DNA from: Rhyacophila brunnea
Taxonomy: Eukaryota > Arthropoda > Insecta > Trichoptera > Rhyacophilidae
Length of the DNA: 64,000 bases
NCBI GenBank assembly: GCA_022495005.1
Contig: JAGYXB010000462.1
Coordinates: 186,001-250,000 of the forward strand
Direction of reading: 5' to 3'
Below the pieces are notes generated by a model. That model saw nothing but the letters and a program-made list of their open reading frames with translations. It did not search any database and had not been told where the DNA came from. The position numbers and the translations under genes were made by a program. Shown in pieces: positions 1-10,066 of the stretch; the first letter of the stretch is position 1, and each line of letters begins with the position of its first letter.

Positions 1-94
1 TTTACGGGTTATATACACATATAAAGTTCAATTATAATGACATGAAATCGAGAAAATGCCGAAAGACAATATTTTAACTAACCAATTCATTATT

Positions 95-560
95 AATATT
101 TGTTGTTTTTAATATGAATAGGTAGGTATACACAAAAATTACTTAATTATTCACATCTTCAATTTCTGGCGAGAAAAGAATTCTTTTCTTTTATAAACAG
201 CATAAAGCATGAATAATAATTATTATCTATCATAATAAAAATATATTAAGCGCAAAATGTATTAGGTACAACCATTAAGTAGATAGAAGCATTTATTAAA
301 GTGTCGTGTCTACTTTCTCTACGAAGTCGTTACGTAGGTCTTTTCCTTTGCGCATTTTATTCAGCGGTGCGGCGTCCAATCTCCCGGCGGCCAGTTGGGC
401 CGGTGTCAAATTAGGCCGGCGCCCGATTGTACCGGCGTCCGATCGTCCCGGAGGCCAATTGGGTCGGTGTCCGATTGTACCGGCGGCCAATAACCGGAGG
501 AGAATCGGCGGAGGCCAGTTTGCGGTGCCAAATCATCCTAGACCCCTCGTAGCAGTGCCT
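95..560 (-). repeat. Partial arm of the foldback (inverted-repeat) family
   Basis: This stretch matches the right arm at 2150-2606 in the same order. It has an AT-rich inner part, a 'cctttgcgcatt' block, then a GC-rich terminal block of degenerate units around GGCCAATTGG / CGGCGTCCAATTG. It ends 'caaatcatcctagacccc' at about 550, close to the outer end of the family. ORFs here (proline/arginine/glycine-rich) are translations of the GC-rich repeat and not genes. The matching opposite arm is absent, so this is a truncated copy or a solo arm. Confidence 0.75.
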
Positions 561-1043
561 CTCGGCGGACTTTGATACATTTTTTATTATTAAGAGGGTA
601 ATTCTTCGATAATCCAGACTCTAAGGGGGGCGTACACAGCATCCGACAGCTCGTAGCGGTGTCAATATTTATATTGACTTTCGGTAATAATGCAAGATGA
701 GAAGTCCACCATGCCCAAATAATCGACTATCAAATTTAATCTGCATACTTAATACAATATTAGCAATTTTTGTTTAATTTTCAAAGTTAGAATCAGTGTT
801 GACTTTATAACTAGGGCCACTCCGTCAGTCTAACTTCGGTGTCGGGGGGGAGGTACATCCGTTGAGTCGGTGTTGTATAATTTTTTTTAACCTATTCTTG
901 ACCCTGTCTATCTTACTTGTTTCTTGTTTTATTATTAATTATATGTCTAATAAATATTGTTTTAACTTTTGCCAACGGGTGTTTCTGTCTTCACCACCCA
1001 CTTTTTAATGTCACGGCTAGCGTATATTGTTCTCAGGGATCTA
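561..1043. other. Spacer between foldback copies, no gene seen
   Basis: AT-rich with two short G-rich patches (around 625 and 845). I see no coding exon, RNA gene or clear repeat end. Confidence 0.5.
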
Positions 1044-2606
1044 GGACGATTTGGCACCGCGAACTGGCCTCCGCCGATTGGCCTCCGGTAATTGGCCGCC
1101 GGTACAATTGGACGCCGGCCCAATTGGACGCCGACCCAATTCGACGCCGACCCAATTGGCCTCCGGGAGGATTGGACGCCGCATAGTTGAATTAAATGCG
1201 CAAAGGAATAGACGTACGTTACGATTTGTTGGAGTAAATAAGCAAGTCAGATTAATACGCTTCTATCTTCCCAGTAGTTGTACCTTATACATTTCGCGCT
1301 TGACACATTTTTAATATAGATTGAGAATAATTATTATGCTTTATGATGTTTATTAAAAGAAAATAATTCTTCCCTCGATAAAACTTAAAGATGTGCATAA
1401 TCAATTAATTTATTGTCTATACATGGGTAGTTATTTATATTTACAACAAATATTAAAAATAATGTTAGATGTTAGAATGAAAATTACATTATATTTCAGC
1501 GTTTTATGGAATTAATATTATAATAAAGCTTAAACATGTATATTATTATGCATAAATGCGTATTTTAAGATAGTATGAAATTACAAACAAAATATTAAGT
1601 AAGTTATCTGCTAAGTATAAATGTTTCAGTAGTTTGATTGATGCCGTGGTGCCTGGGTGCCGGACGAAATCCCGAAGGCCGAAATCCCGAAAAATAAAAA
1701 AAAATACAAACATCAATAATTGAGCAATCGTGAATTGCGCAATTTTTGCAAGAGACACAAAATCCATTCGTTTTACAAAATGGTCTCTCCTGAAAAAAAA
1801 AATTGTGCAATCGGAAAAACCCATTTTCCGCAAAAATGGGATTTGTCTCTCACAAAAATTGCGCTCACAATTGCGCAATTATTGATGTTTGTCTTTTACA
1901 TTTTTTTATATTTCCACAAAAAATGGGTTTTTGTCTCTCTTGCAAAAATTGCGCAATTATTGATGTTTGTATTTTTTTATTTTTCGGGATTTCGGCCATT
2001 CGGGATTTCAGCATTTGAAATTTTGGCCTTCGGGATTTCATCCGGCACCCAGTACCTAAGTAGTTTATCAATCATATTATCTTAAAATACGCATTTATGC
2101 ATAATAATATACATGTTTAAGCTTTATTATAATATTAAGTCGATAAAACGCTGAAATATAATGTTATTTTCATTCTAACATCTAATATTATTTTTAATAT
2201 TTGTTGTAAATATAAATAACTACCCATGTATAGACTATAAATTAATTGATTATGCACATCATTAAGTTTTAGCGAGTGAAGAATTATTTTCTTTTAATAC
2301 ACATCACAAGGCATAACAATTATTCTCAATCTATAATAAAAATGTGTCAAGCGCGAAATGTATAAGGTACAACTACTGAGAAGATAGAAGCATATTAAAC
2401 TGACTTGCTTATTTACTCCAACAAATCGTAACGTACGTCTATTCCTTTGCGCATTTATTTCAACTGTGCGGCGTCCAATCCTCCCGGAGGCCAATTGGCT
2501 CGGCGTCGAATTGGGTCGGCGTCCAATTGGGCCGGCGTCCGATTGTACCGGCGGCCAATTACCGGAGGCCAATCGGCGGAGGCCAGTTCGCGGTGCCAAA
2601 TCGTCC
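1044..2606. mobile_element. Foldback-type element with arms of about 530 bp
   Basis: The left arm (1044 to about 1578) is the reverse complement of the right arm (about 2073-2606) over nearly its whole length, with only small differences. Landmarks appear on both sides in mirrored order: 'ggacgatttggcaccgcg', the CCAATTGG repeat block, 'gacgtacgttacgatttg', 'acatgggtagttatttata' and 'gcataaatgcgtattttaag'. The loop holds a separate small element (1654-2051). No transposase is encoded. Long inverted arms with internal GC-rich repeats fit foldback-like non-autonomous DNA elements, although the superfamily cannot be named. ORFs over the arms are repeat translations. Confidence 0.8.
1654..2051. 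mobile_element. Small terminal-inverted-repeat element with AATCCCG motif
   Basis: The left end 'tgggtgccggacgaaatccc' and the reverse complement of the right end 'tgggtgccggatgaaatccc' form an inverted repeat of about 28 bp with one mismatch. Subterminal 'ccgaaatcccgaa' units and a second inverted pair around 'gaattgcgcaattttt' lie inside. It sits in the loop of the foldback element, so it probably inserted there. The same terminus opens the long array at 62199. I cannot make out a clear target duplication. Confidence 0.65.
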
Positions 2607-3310
2607 CATTTCCTGTTCTCAGCGCAATATAAATAGCCGGTGACACTGACAATATGATATTAAATAATAATTAGCTTTAATTAAATTAAACAACATTATA
2701 ATAAAATATTATATTCAATACAATACTCTAGCATTCAGCAAATCTATCTAGTAAATATTCAATATCTCATACAAATAAAAAAAGAGAAAGCATAAAATCT
2801 CTCTATCGCTCTTTGGCAGATTTTCTGTTGCGATCGTGATTCTCAGAATCCAGAGTTCCAGTTTAATAACAAATCGATTATGTAGTTGCATTATAGGTAG
2901 GTATTTGTTTTATTTTTTTATATTCAAAAGCTATAAGTACAAAAGTAGCTATAACCACTAAAAAAAACCCTCTCCAGATGGAAGATGTGCACATCAGAAT
3001 TTATCGATATTCATTTGCATACAATATTTCTTTGGCTAATACAATAATAATTATAATCGAAAAAAACTGTGACATTTAAGAAAATCGGCATTCGAAATTA
3101 GAAACCCAGTTCAGACAAAGCTATTTTATCTCAACTGTAAATAATATTGTAAATCAGTGGTTTCCAAACTTTATGTTACTATGCCTCCCTTTAAAAATAA
3201 TCTAATCTTAGCGCCTCTCCCCCCGTTATTTTATTTAATAATACAGACACCTTTTAAATAGTCAAAAATATACTTGTACAAAAAAAAAAAAAACTTGAAT
3301 GTATAAATAA
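2607..3310. other. AT-rich, no gene; possible hAT terminus at 3155
   Basis: No coding exon is visible. At 3155-3172 'cagtggtttccaaacttt' resembles the CAGTGGTTCCCAAAC termini common in hAT elements, but no partner end was found. A poly-A run lies near 3280. Confidence 0.35.
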
Positions 3311-3342
3311 ACTAGCGAGTAACCGGCATGCGTTACAATGCC
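3311..3342 (-). repeat. Helitron 3' terminus: hairpin plus CTAGT end
   Basis: Read on the minus strand, a short hairpin (GGCAT at 3342-3338 pairing with ATGCC at 3329-3325) is followed by 'ggttactcg' and then CTAGT ending at 3311. The next base is T. Helitrons end in CTRR(T) about 10 nt after a hairpin and insert between A and T, so this fits well. The adjacent helicase C-terminus on the same strand supports it. Confidence 0.7.
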
Positions 3343-3384
3343 ACCCAAAGATATAATTATAAAGTGTTTGTGTTTTAATTCTGT

Positions 3385-3665
3385 TTATTGAAGTGCTTTT
3401 GGATACACGATATTTTCTGTTTTTACGTCTGGTGCGTACACGAATAAATCAGAATGTTTTCCAACGCGTGAGCAGGCCACATACAGCTGTCCATGTGAGA
3501 ATTCAGGAACCTTCACGGGCGTGCGTACAACAACTGACCAAAGTATCATTGTAATCGGATGAATGGTATAGGAACGCATACGAATAGAAGAAGATAGAAT
3601 AGAAAAAGAAGATGGTTGTACTAATTCAGAAATCTTTGCGGGTGTGCGCACAACAACTGACGAAT
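3385..3665 (-). pseudogene. Helitron Rep/helicase, C-terminal fragment
   Basis: The last 40 residues (FSHGQLYVACSRVGK, then a VYAPD segment and a short tail) match the C-terminal end of Pif1-like helicases carried by Helitrons, where 'LYVACSRVG' is the last conserved helicase motif. In those elements this protein drives rolling-circle transposition. Only this tail remains. Just upstream the sequence contains a diverged tandem duplication ('...TPVKVPEF' and 'RTPAKISEL' are the same segment twice, about 3491-3545 and 3615-3665), so the fragment is rearranged. It ends 74 bp before the Helitron 3' terminus at 3311. Confidence 0.7.
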
Positions 3666-4268
3666 ATTCGATGTTCCAATATTCGATGCATGGTAGAGTT
3701 CTTTTGCGAATACCTGTCTATCATATGTAACGGATTTTAGTATTACGTTTGACAGAAAACTGTAATTTAGTGCCCATATAAGTATCATGTGTAAAAAGCC
3801 GCAAAAAATCTTGGGTTTTGTCTTACGTACGTCACGGGTCTTTTCAGAGATATTACTGTACTAAAAATCCTTTATAATTTCTTAGTTAGAAAACGGTTTG
3901 AGTGGGTCATTTTTTTGTTGAAATACGTCCTTGTGGTGGGGCAAGTTCAAAAAGAATTTCTGACTCTTTTATTTACGGTTTTAATATGGATACTGTGGCT
4001 TTATACAACTGGCTTTATCTTAGGTATGCTTACATACTATAGTTTTAATGCTAGAAGATATTACTATTTGGCCACGTATTTTTTTCGACTTATACGTGGT
4101 GTAAATGAGAACTTTGCCATTCTTGGTAGTATTATTTCTTTTTTGTATTATTAATATGTATTATTGTATTATTGTATGTATTATTTTTTGTATTATTAAT
4201 ATTTCATATTTTGATATATATCGTTTGTGCAGTTATTGTTTCATAAGTATAAATAGATATTTTGTTCA
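3666..4268. other. Intervening AT-rich DNA before the R1-type element
   Basis: It contains TATT/GTATTATT low-complexity sequence at 4140-4200 and 'tataaatagatattttgttcagtg' at about 4249-4271, which could be the promoter/start region of the downstream retrotransposon. A 79-codon open frame at 3915-4154 is hydrophobic but has no recognisable family and may be chance. Confidence 0.35.
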
Positions 4269-6314
4269 GTGATGCAGCGAACACCACCTGATCCTGGGCC
4301 AAGCACTAGTTTGGCTCGAAAGCTGGTTGGGAGTATAGAGAGCGTATCTTCGGAACTTCCCAAAAAGAAGATTCTACGTCCCAGGAAACCTGGGACTGAT
4401 GAAGACTCCCCAGCAGACTCTGATGTTCTTGTCCCACCAACACGAAGCGCTTCAACCACTATCCTAGACTGCATCACTCCCCTACCAGGTCAGACAGGCG
4501 AAAATAATAATTCAGCATTAACCCGTTTAAAGGCCATTCAAGAGGCACTCTAAAAAATATACCAAGCAACACTAGCATTGGCACTGGCTCTTGGAGACAT
4601 GAATACGAGCCTTTTAAAAGCAGAACACTTAGCAGCCTCCCGAGAAATGGAACTAGAAAATCTGAGCCTTCAGATGGCATTAATGCAGGATTTGCTCACA
4701 GAAAAATCCAAAACAATTACAGCCTCGCGTGCGGAGATCGAAGTCCTCAAGACTTCAAATCTTCACACAAAGCACCAGTTGACGTCTGAAATAACCATCC
4801 CGACATGGTCAACGGTAGTCAGCCGACGTCGTTCAATGCCTCCTTTAGCTCCACCACCACCTAGCCAACACCAGGCTCGTCCGGGTGTCCTATTCTTCCC
4901 TACGACGGAGGGCAATAAAACTTCAATATCGACTAAGACCATTCTAAAATCTACTGTTGCCCCCTTAGCTCTAGGCGTTCAAATCACAGCGATCCGCAAA
5001 ATTCGAAATGGAGGAATTATTGTCCATCCCCGGACAGAAGATGAGGCAAAACGCCTACTCACTGCCCCTGGTATTGCCGAGGCCTGTATATTTGTTGCTG
5101 ACCCTCAGTTAGGGGTACTCCACCTCTCTCACCTTTCAAATGAATATATTGCGTGTGCTGAAATCACCGCCCCTGGAGGGAGTGCAGTTATAGCAATCTC
5201 AATGTATTTCAACTATATGATTCCGACGGAAGAAATGGCCATGCTGCTAGATGCAATACTCCGCGATATCAGCGACAGAGACGTCGTCATTGGAGCCGAC
5301 GCTAACTCGCAGTCTCCACTTTGGGCACCTGTTGACCATCCCACGGGTGGCGGCGAATATATTGAAAAACTGATAGCAGAGCTCGATCTCTCGATCATCA
5401 ACAACGCTAACAGCCCGCCTACTTTCGTAACGAGGCGAGGGAGTTCTCATATTGACATTACGCGGGTGTCTGGTCGAACCCTCAGTCGAGTTAGTGACTG
5501 GCGGGTGGAAGAAGACTCCTCCATTAGCGATCACAGATTGTTAACATTTACGCTAGCTATGTGCTCCACACCACTTGGTGTATCTGTCGCATCCCCAGGA
5601 CTTGCACGACGATTTCGTTCGAAACATGGGGACTGGGAAAATTTAGAAAGTGTCATCACTAGAAAACTAGATAGAACTTCCAGGAAACCTCTTCCCAATG
5701 CTCACGCTTCCGCTTCACGACTGTTTGACATCATTATTAATGCTGCAGAATCCTCTTTGGGTCGTTGCAAGCCCAAACCTCCAGGACTACCAGCCTGGTG
5801 GACAGAACACATCTCTGATCTCCGAGCACTCAACAAAAAAGCTAGGCGGTCACTCCAATCTGTGCACCGCTCCAGACTACAACCGTACACCACTGAACTG
5901 CTGGCTTCAGCACACAGATGTACCAGACGTAAATACAAGGACGCCATTCTCCAAGTAAAAAAGGATCACTGGCGCGACTTTGTCACTACTGAGGGAGGCT
6001 CGGACCCCTGGGGTCCACCGTATCGCGCGATTAAGATTGGACTTCGCCCAACCAAGATCGTCAGTGGCATTGAACGACCTCTAGGTCGTGGATTCACCAG
6101 TACGCAGCTTGAAACAGCCACGATTCTACTTGATGCCCTCATACCACAGGATGATCCTTCCACGGATGATACGATTCTTCACCAGGCCCGTATTGTGGCA
6201 GCGCTCCCATACCAAGTCACCTCTTCGCCATTGCCATCCGAGCATGAAATCGGTGGCATTTTCAAAGCCTTCAGGCTGGGAAAGCACCTGGCTATGATTG
6301 TATTGACAATCTGA
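4269..6314 (+). pseudogene. R1-type ORF1 fused in frame to ORF2 endonuclease
   Basis: A single reading frame runs from 4269 to 6314, interrupted only by a TAA at 4551. Its first third is ORF1-like: a Ser/Pro-rich N-terminus, a helical stretch and the 'RPGVLFFPTTEG' and 'GGIIVHPRTEDEAKRL' blocks also seen in the ORF1 at 40566-42110. After about 5090 it passes directly into the C-terminal part of an endonuclease (VVIGADANSQSPLW, then a SDHRLLTF motif with the terminal catalytic Asp/His), then the linker and the RT N-terminus. The ORF1 zinc knuckles and the endonuclease N-terminus are missing, so a deletion joined the two ORFs in frame. A frameshift at about 6290 breaks it before the RT block. 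Confidence 0.75.
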
Positions 6315-6981
6315 TGGCCAAGCATGTTTGGGCTGTAGCAGCGCCAGAAATAACGTCTCTTTTCTCCGAATGCTTTTCCAGTGGTATTTTTTCGGATTGC
6401 TGGAAAAAAGGAATACTTAGGATAATCCTTAAAGCTGGCAGCCGCCCTCCCTCTGACCCTAAGGCCTACCGCCCTCTGACACTCTTGCCTACATTCAGCA
6501 AGGTGCTAGAGCGTCTTATGTGCACACGACTTGAGATTCACCTCGCAGAGACTGCACCACTCTCCCCGAACCAATTTGGCTTCAGGCCGGGTAAATCCAC
6601 TGAGGATGCGATTCGAAAAGTTATCAACTACACTGAAACAGCAACAAGTAAATACGTACTAGGCATTATTTTAGACATAGCGGGTGCTTTCGACAGTGCC
6701 TCCTGGCCATTAATATTGTGTAAACTTCGATTAAAACGCGTTCCGAGAGACATATACATGTACTAATCCAAAATTATTTCAGCGATAGATCTATATTATA
6801 TGATACCGGCAATACAATAATTTCTAGGAAATCCACAATGGGGTGTCCCCAGGGATCAGTTCTTGGACCCCTTCTATGGAATATCCTTTTTGATGACCTT
6901 CTGTCGATCCCATTTCCAAACAACTGCAGTATTATTGCCTATGCGGATGACGCGCTTCTTCTTGTGAGTGCGAACATACGT
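6314..6981 (+). pseudogene. R1-type reverse transcriptase, fingers/palm part
   Basis: It contains KAYRPLTLLPTFSKVLER, QFGFRPGKSTEDAI, the ILDIAGAFDSASWP catalytic motif, then (after a frameshift near 6765) MGCPQGSVLGPLLWN and the AYADD catalytic box near 6945. LDIAGAFD is typical of the R1 clade. It stops abruptly at about 6981 where the antiparallel R1-type copy is inserted. Confidence 0.85.
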
Positions 6982-8780
6982 TAAAGTGCCCACCACCACC
7001 CGTCATATATGCACAACCGTGGATATGCACGGCCGCTTTCTATGACGCTTTAAACGTGTCTGAAAGAAGTGATTTTAAGTGCTCATTCCGTCCCGAGACG
7101 GAGCCGCACGGGACTGATGCTGCAACCATGCACCGTAGTGCTTAAAGAAGAAAGTTAAGAAAGAAAATGTTTGTTTTTGGACTGGCTCTGCTGTCCGCTG
7201 ACGTTAAGCGCTTTGTGTACCCGCATACTGAGTGTCACGAATTGAAATGGATGAGTCTACAGAAGAGTCGGGACTATCCCGCTCCCCATACGACGCTGCA
7301 AATTTCTCAAATGCCGCAAAGTTGGCCTCGGTTGCTACCAGATCTCCATGACCAATTGGGCCCGTGTGAGGACGGACCCTGGCAAACAGCTCCGCTCGTT
7401 CGAATTCCATAAGCGGGCAATCCCAGAGGATGTGTTCAACATCTTGGTGGTCATGCCCGCAGGTACAACCCGGCCCATCTACTATCAAGCCAAACTCGTG
7501 GAGTCTGGCGGCGAAGTTGCCATGGCCGGTGAGGAACTGGCTAATCCAGTGCGAAGGTTGGAGTCTTCTAGTTTGGTGCCTGCAGAATACGTCTGGAAAA
7601 AAACGGTAAGTGTGCCGCCCCTTGGGGGAGGCGGTCCACCTCGCCTGCCATGCCGCAAATGCGGTCTTGTACACAATGTCACTTACAGTCTTCCTGTAAG
7701 GAACGTCCTCGGATCTCTGCGGTGGTGTCAGATGGACACCGGCGAGTATTGTGCTGATCCCCCTCAAGAGGAGGGTGATCGATCCTCTGACTTGGACGTG
7801 CAGATCGAGGGGTAGCACCCCCGCGAGTACGGCAAGCGCGTCAGTAGAAGTTGTGCGGTAGGCTTTGGTAAGCGAGATCAGCGCAAGTCGCTGCCCGCTT
7901 AATAGTGCGCGTCTCACGAGAGTTAAGGAGTTTACTCGAGAATGCCAAATGCTGGAGGCGTAACCGGCAATTCCCATGAAAATTGCGCCGTATGCAACCT
8001 TAAGGGCTCTAGGCTTAAGTCCCCAATTGCTGCCCGCCATTCGGGCCATTCTCTGATAGGCCGAATTGGCCTTAGAGACGGCCGTCTTGGCGTGGTGAAC
8101 GAAAGACAGCTTGTCATCAAGAATTACTCCCAGATACGTAACCCTTTCGGAGAAACGCACTGAGGTCTGGCCAAAACGAACCGTGGGCGGCCGTCGAGTT
8201 ATGTTGACCCGAGAACTACCCCTGAGGAGGACAGCTTCCGTTTTGCTCGGGGCAAAGGTCAGCTTGTTCAGCAACCCCCAATTAAGGATTCTGCCCAAGG
8301 CGTCCGTGGCTGCACGCTCAAGTGCCGGTCGGCTAGTCGCCCCAACAAGCAGGAGCAAGTCGTCGGCGTACGCAACGAGCGTGCAGCCCGGAGGCAGTGG
8401 CAGGGACAGAACGTCGTCAAACAGAATGTTCCACAGAAGGGGTCCCAGGACGGAGCCCTGGGGACACCCCATGGTGGTCCTCCTGTGAATCAGGCTGGGG
8501 CCGGAGTCGTAGGTTATCTCCCTATTGCTGAAGTAGCTTTGAACTAAGGCAAAGAGGTCCCCGGGGATCTGTTTCAGCCTAAGCTTTGCCAGAACCAAGG
8601 GCCACCACGCAGTATCAAACGCGCCCGCTATGTCGAGAAAAATCCCGGCAACGAGGTCCTTGCCAGAGCTCTCCACAGAATCGATCACAAAGCGAATCGC
8701 ATCCTCGGTGGACTTTCCGGGTCTAAACCCAAATTGTCTTTGCGAGATTGGACAGTTTTCCGACAGGTGGGACTCAATGG
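6982..8780 (-). mobile_element. R1-clade non-LTR element (C), 5'-truncated, inserted in element A
   Basis: On the minus strand this copy begins inside the RT (the ESHLSENCPISQ / QFGFRPGKS region at about 8780-8705) and runs through the RT and C-terminal domain to a 3' UTR of about 220 bp ending near 6982. 5' truncation is the usual result of target-primed reverse transcription. It splits element A within the codons after the YADD box. It is GC-richer and better preserved than A, consistent with being younger. I see no clear target duplication and no poly-A tail. Confidence 0.85.
7204..8688 (-). pseudogene. R1-type reverse transcriptase C-terminal two thirds, open frame
   Basis: An uninterrupted 494-codon frame. 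Visible in order: FLDIAGAFDTAWWP (catalytic Asp, residue 19), MGCPQGSVLGPLLW (about 73-86), AYADDLLLL (Asp 109/110), FAPSKTEA, YLGVILDDKLSF, LTKAYRTTSTDAL, and a C-terminal CTCGHDHQDVEHILWDC zinc-finger-like motif (about 430-446). The open frame continues upstream past the listed start into GFRPGKSTEDAIRFV. No endonuclease or ORF1 precedes it, so it cannot move by itself. The first residues of the RT domain are missing. Confidence 0.85.
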
Positions 8781-8783
8781 TCT

Positions 8784-9891
8784 TGAGCTAGCTGCTAACG
8801 AGGCTTTGGAAACCATTATGACCTGGGGTTTTAATAACAAACTCACTTTTGCTCCGCATAATACAGAATCCATCATTCTCAAGGGAGCAACCAACCTCAC
8901 TTCAAGATCGCCCACGTTTCGTATGGGTAGTAATTATCATTTTTGCACCACGCCAAAACATCGGTGGCTAAAGCCAAAGCAGCTTACCATCGGATCTCTT
9001 GGCTTACTGGAAGTAATAATTGGGGTCTTAAGTTCAGACCTCTTAAAATAGCTTACGATGCAATCTTTATGAGTATCGCCGGATATGCCGCCAGCACGTG
9101 GTATCATAGATGTAAGTTATTGTCCATCCAAAAAACTCTTCTCAGCGGTCAACGCTCAGCATTACTTGCCCTCACTAAGGCTTATAAGACGACATCTACC
9201 GACGCGTTGCCTGTCCTTGCTGGAGTGCTTCCGTTAGACCTTCACATTCAAATCCGTGGTGTCACGACCGCCTTGCTCGGAGGTCTGGGGGCGGAGGTTG
9301 GCGGTATCTTTATATTGCCGCCTTTAGGACTTGGATCCATGAGCCGGTGCGCTCGAAAACTTATTGTACGCGACCTGGCGTATGACACGGCGCTGCGTGC
9401 GTGGCAGGGGCGATGGACCACTTCTTCCAAGGGCAGACAAACGCATTTGTTTTTTCCTAATATAAAGTGGCGCATGGATAACCAGATTGACTCCAGACCA
9501 TTGGACTTCTCAGTTCTTAACCGGACACGGTGGTTTTGCCTCCAAGCTCTGTCAGCTTGGCCTAATAGAATCTCCGACTTGCTTATGTGGTGAATTGCAG
9601 GATGCCGATCACATCCTCTGGGAGTGTCCCCATATGTCGGTTGAAAGGGAAGAGCTTCTCAAGTCGGTCCGACCCTCAGTTGGACCAATCGGCCATTGCG
9701 ACTTGGTATCTACGAGGGAAAATTTCACAGCTTTTAAAAAGTTTGCGGCATTATACGGCGAGCGAGAAGGTCTTTTCTACTCGAGAATTGACCGTAATAC
9801 ATTATATGGAAGTATGGATCACGCACACTCTAGTGCACGCCAACCAAGGTCTTGGGAAGTTGCTTCTGGGACACTTTCGGCACAAATTTGA
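8784..9891 (+). pseudogene. R1-type reverse transcriptase C-terminal part of element A
   Basis: It continues element A after the insertion: ANEALETIMTWGFNNKLTF, then a deletion of about 25 codons near 8940, then a new frame with HHAKTSVAKAKAAYHRI, ALTKAYKTTSTDALPVLAG and DLAYDTALRAWQGRW. A frameshift at about 9480 leads to the final TPDHWTSQFLTGHGGF and the CLCGELQDADHILWEC zinc-finger-like motif. The order and spacing match the intact 494-codon frame at 7204-8688. Confidence 0.85.
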
Positions 9892-10066
9892 ACAGCGCCT
9901 ATCGTTCATTACGCCACGGTATACGCCTGCATAACGGGTGTGGAGACGTGGCGGGTGGTAGAGGGAAAAGCAAGTATTGACTTGTGTGTCCTTGATTCGG
10001 CAGTATCTTATAAATTGGCAACATCAATTGTTTATTCTCCCAAGATGCTAAAATAAAATAAAATGC

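Larger units (their letters stand above)
4269..10066 (+). mobile_element. R1-clade non-LTR retrotransposon (A), broken and interrupted
   Basis: Order on the plus strand: ORF1 N-terminal half, endonuclease C-terminal half, reverse transcriptase (4269 to about 6981), then an 1.8-kb antiparallel insertion, then the rest of the RT and C-terminal zinc-finger region (about 8784-9891). The sequence just before the insertion (YADD motif followed by LLLVSAN) and just after (GLELAANEALETI) are contiguous when aligned with the second R1-type copy. The 3' end is near 'aaaataaaataaaat' at 10050-10064. Frameshifts, one stop and two internal deletions make it inactive. Confidence 0.85.

Noticed and set aside
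296..575. Overlapping 64- to 89-codon Pro/Arg/Gly-rich ORFs at the GC-rich foldback ends (also at 917-1314 and 2294-2652)
   Set aside because: They occur on both strands of the CCAATTGG tandem repeat and read as the repeat in different frames; not genes.
3915..4154. 79-codon hydrophobic frame
   Set aside because: No start context, no family, AT-rich composition that yields hydrophobic codons by chance, and no neighbouring exon.
7348..7815. 155-codon plus-strand frame
   Set aside because: It is the antisense shadow of the R1-type reverse transcriptase on the minus strand.
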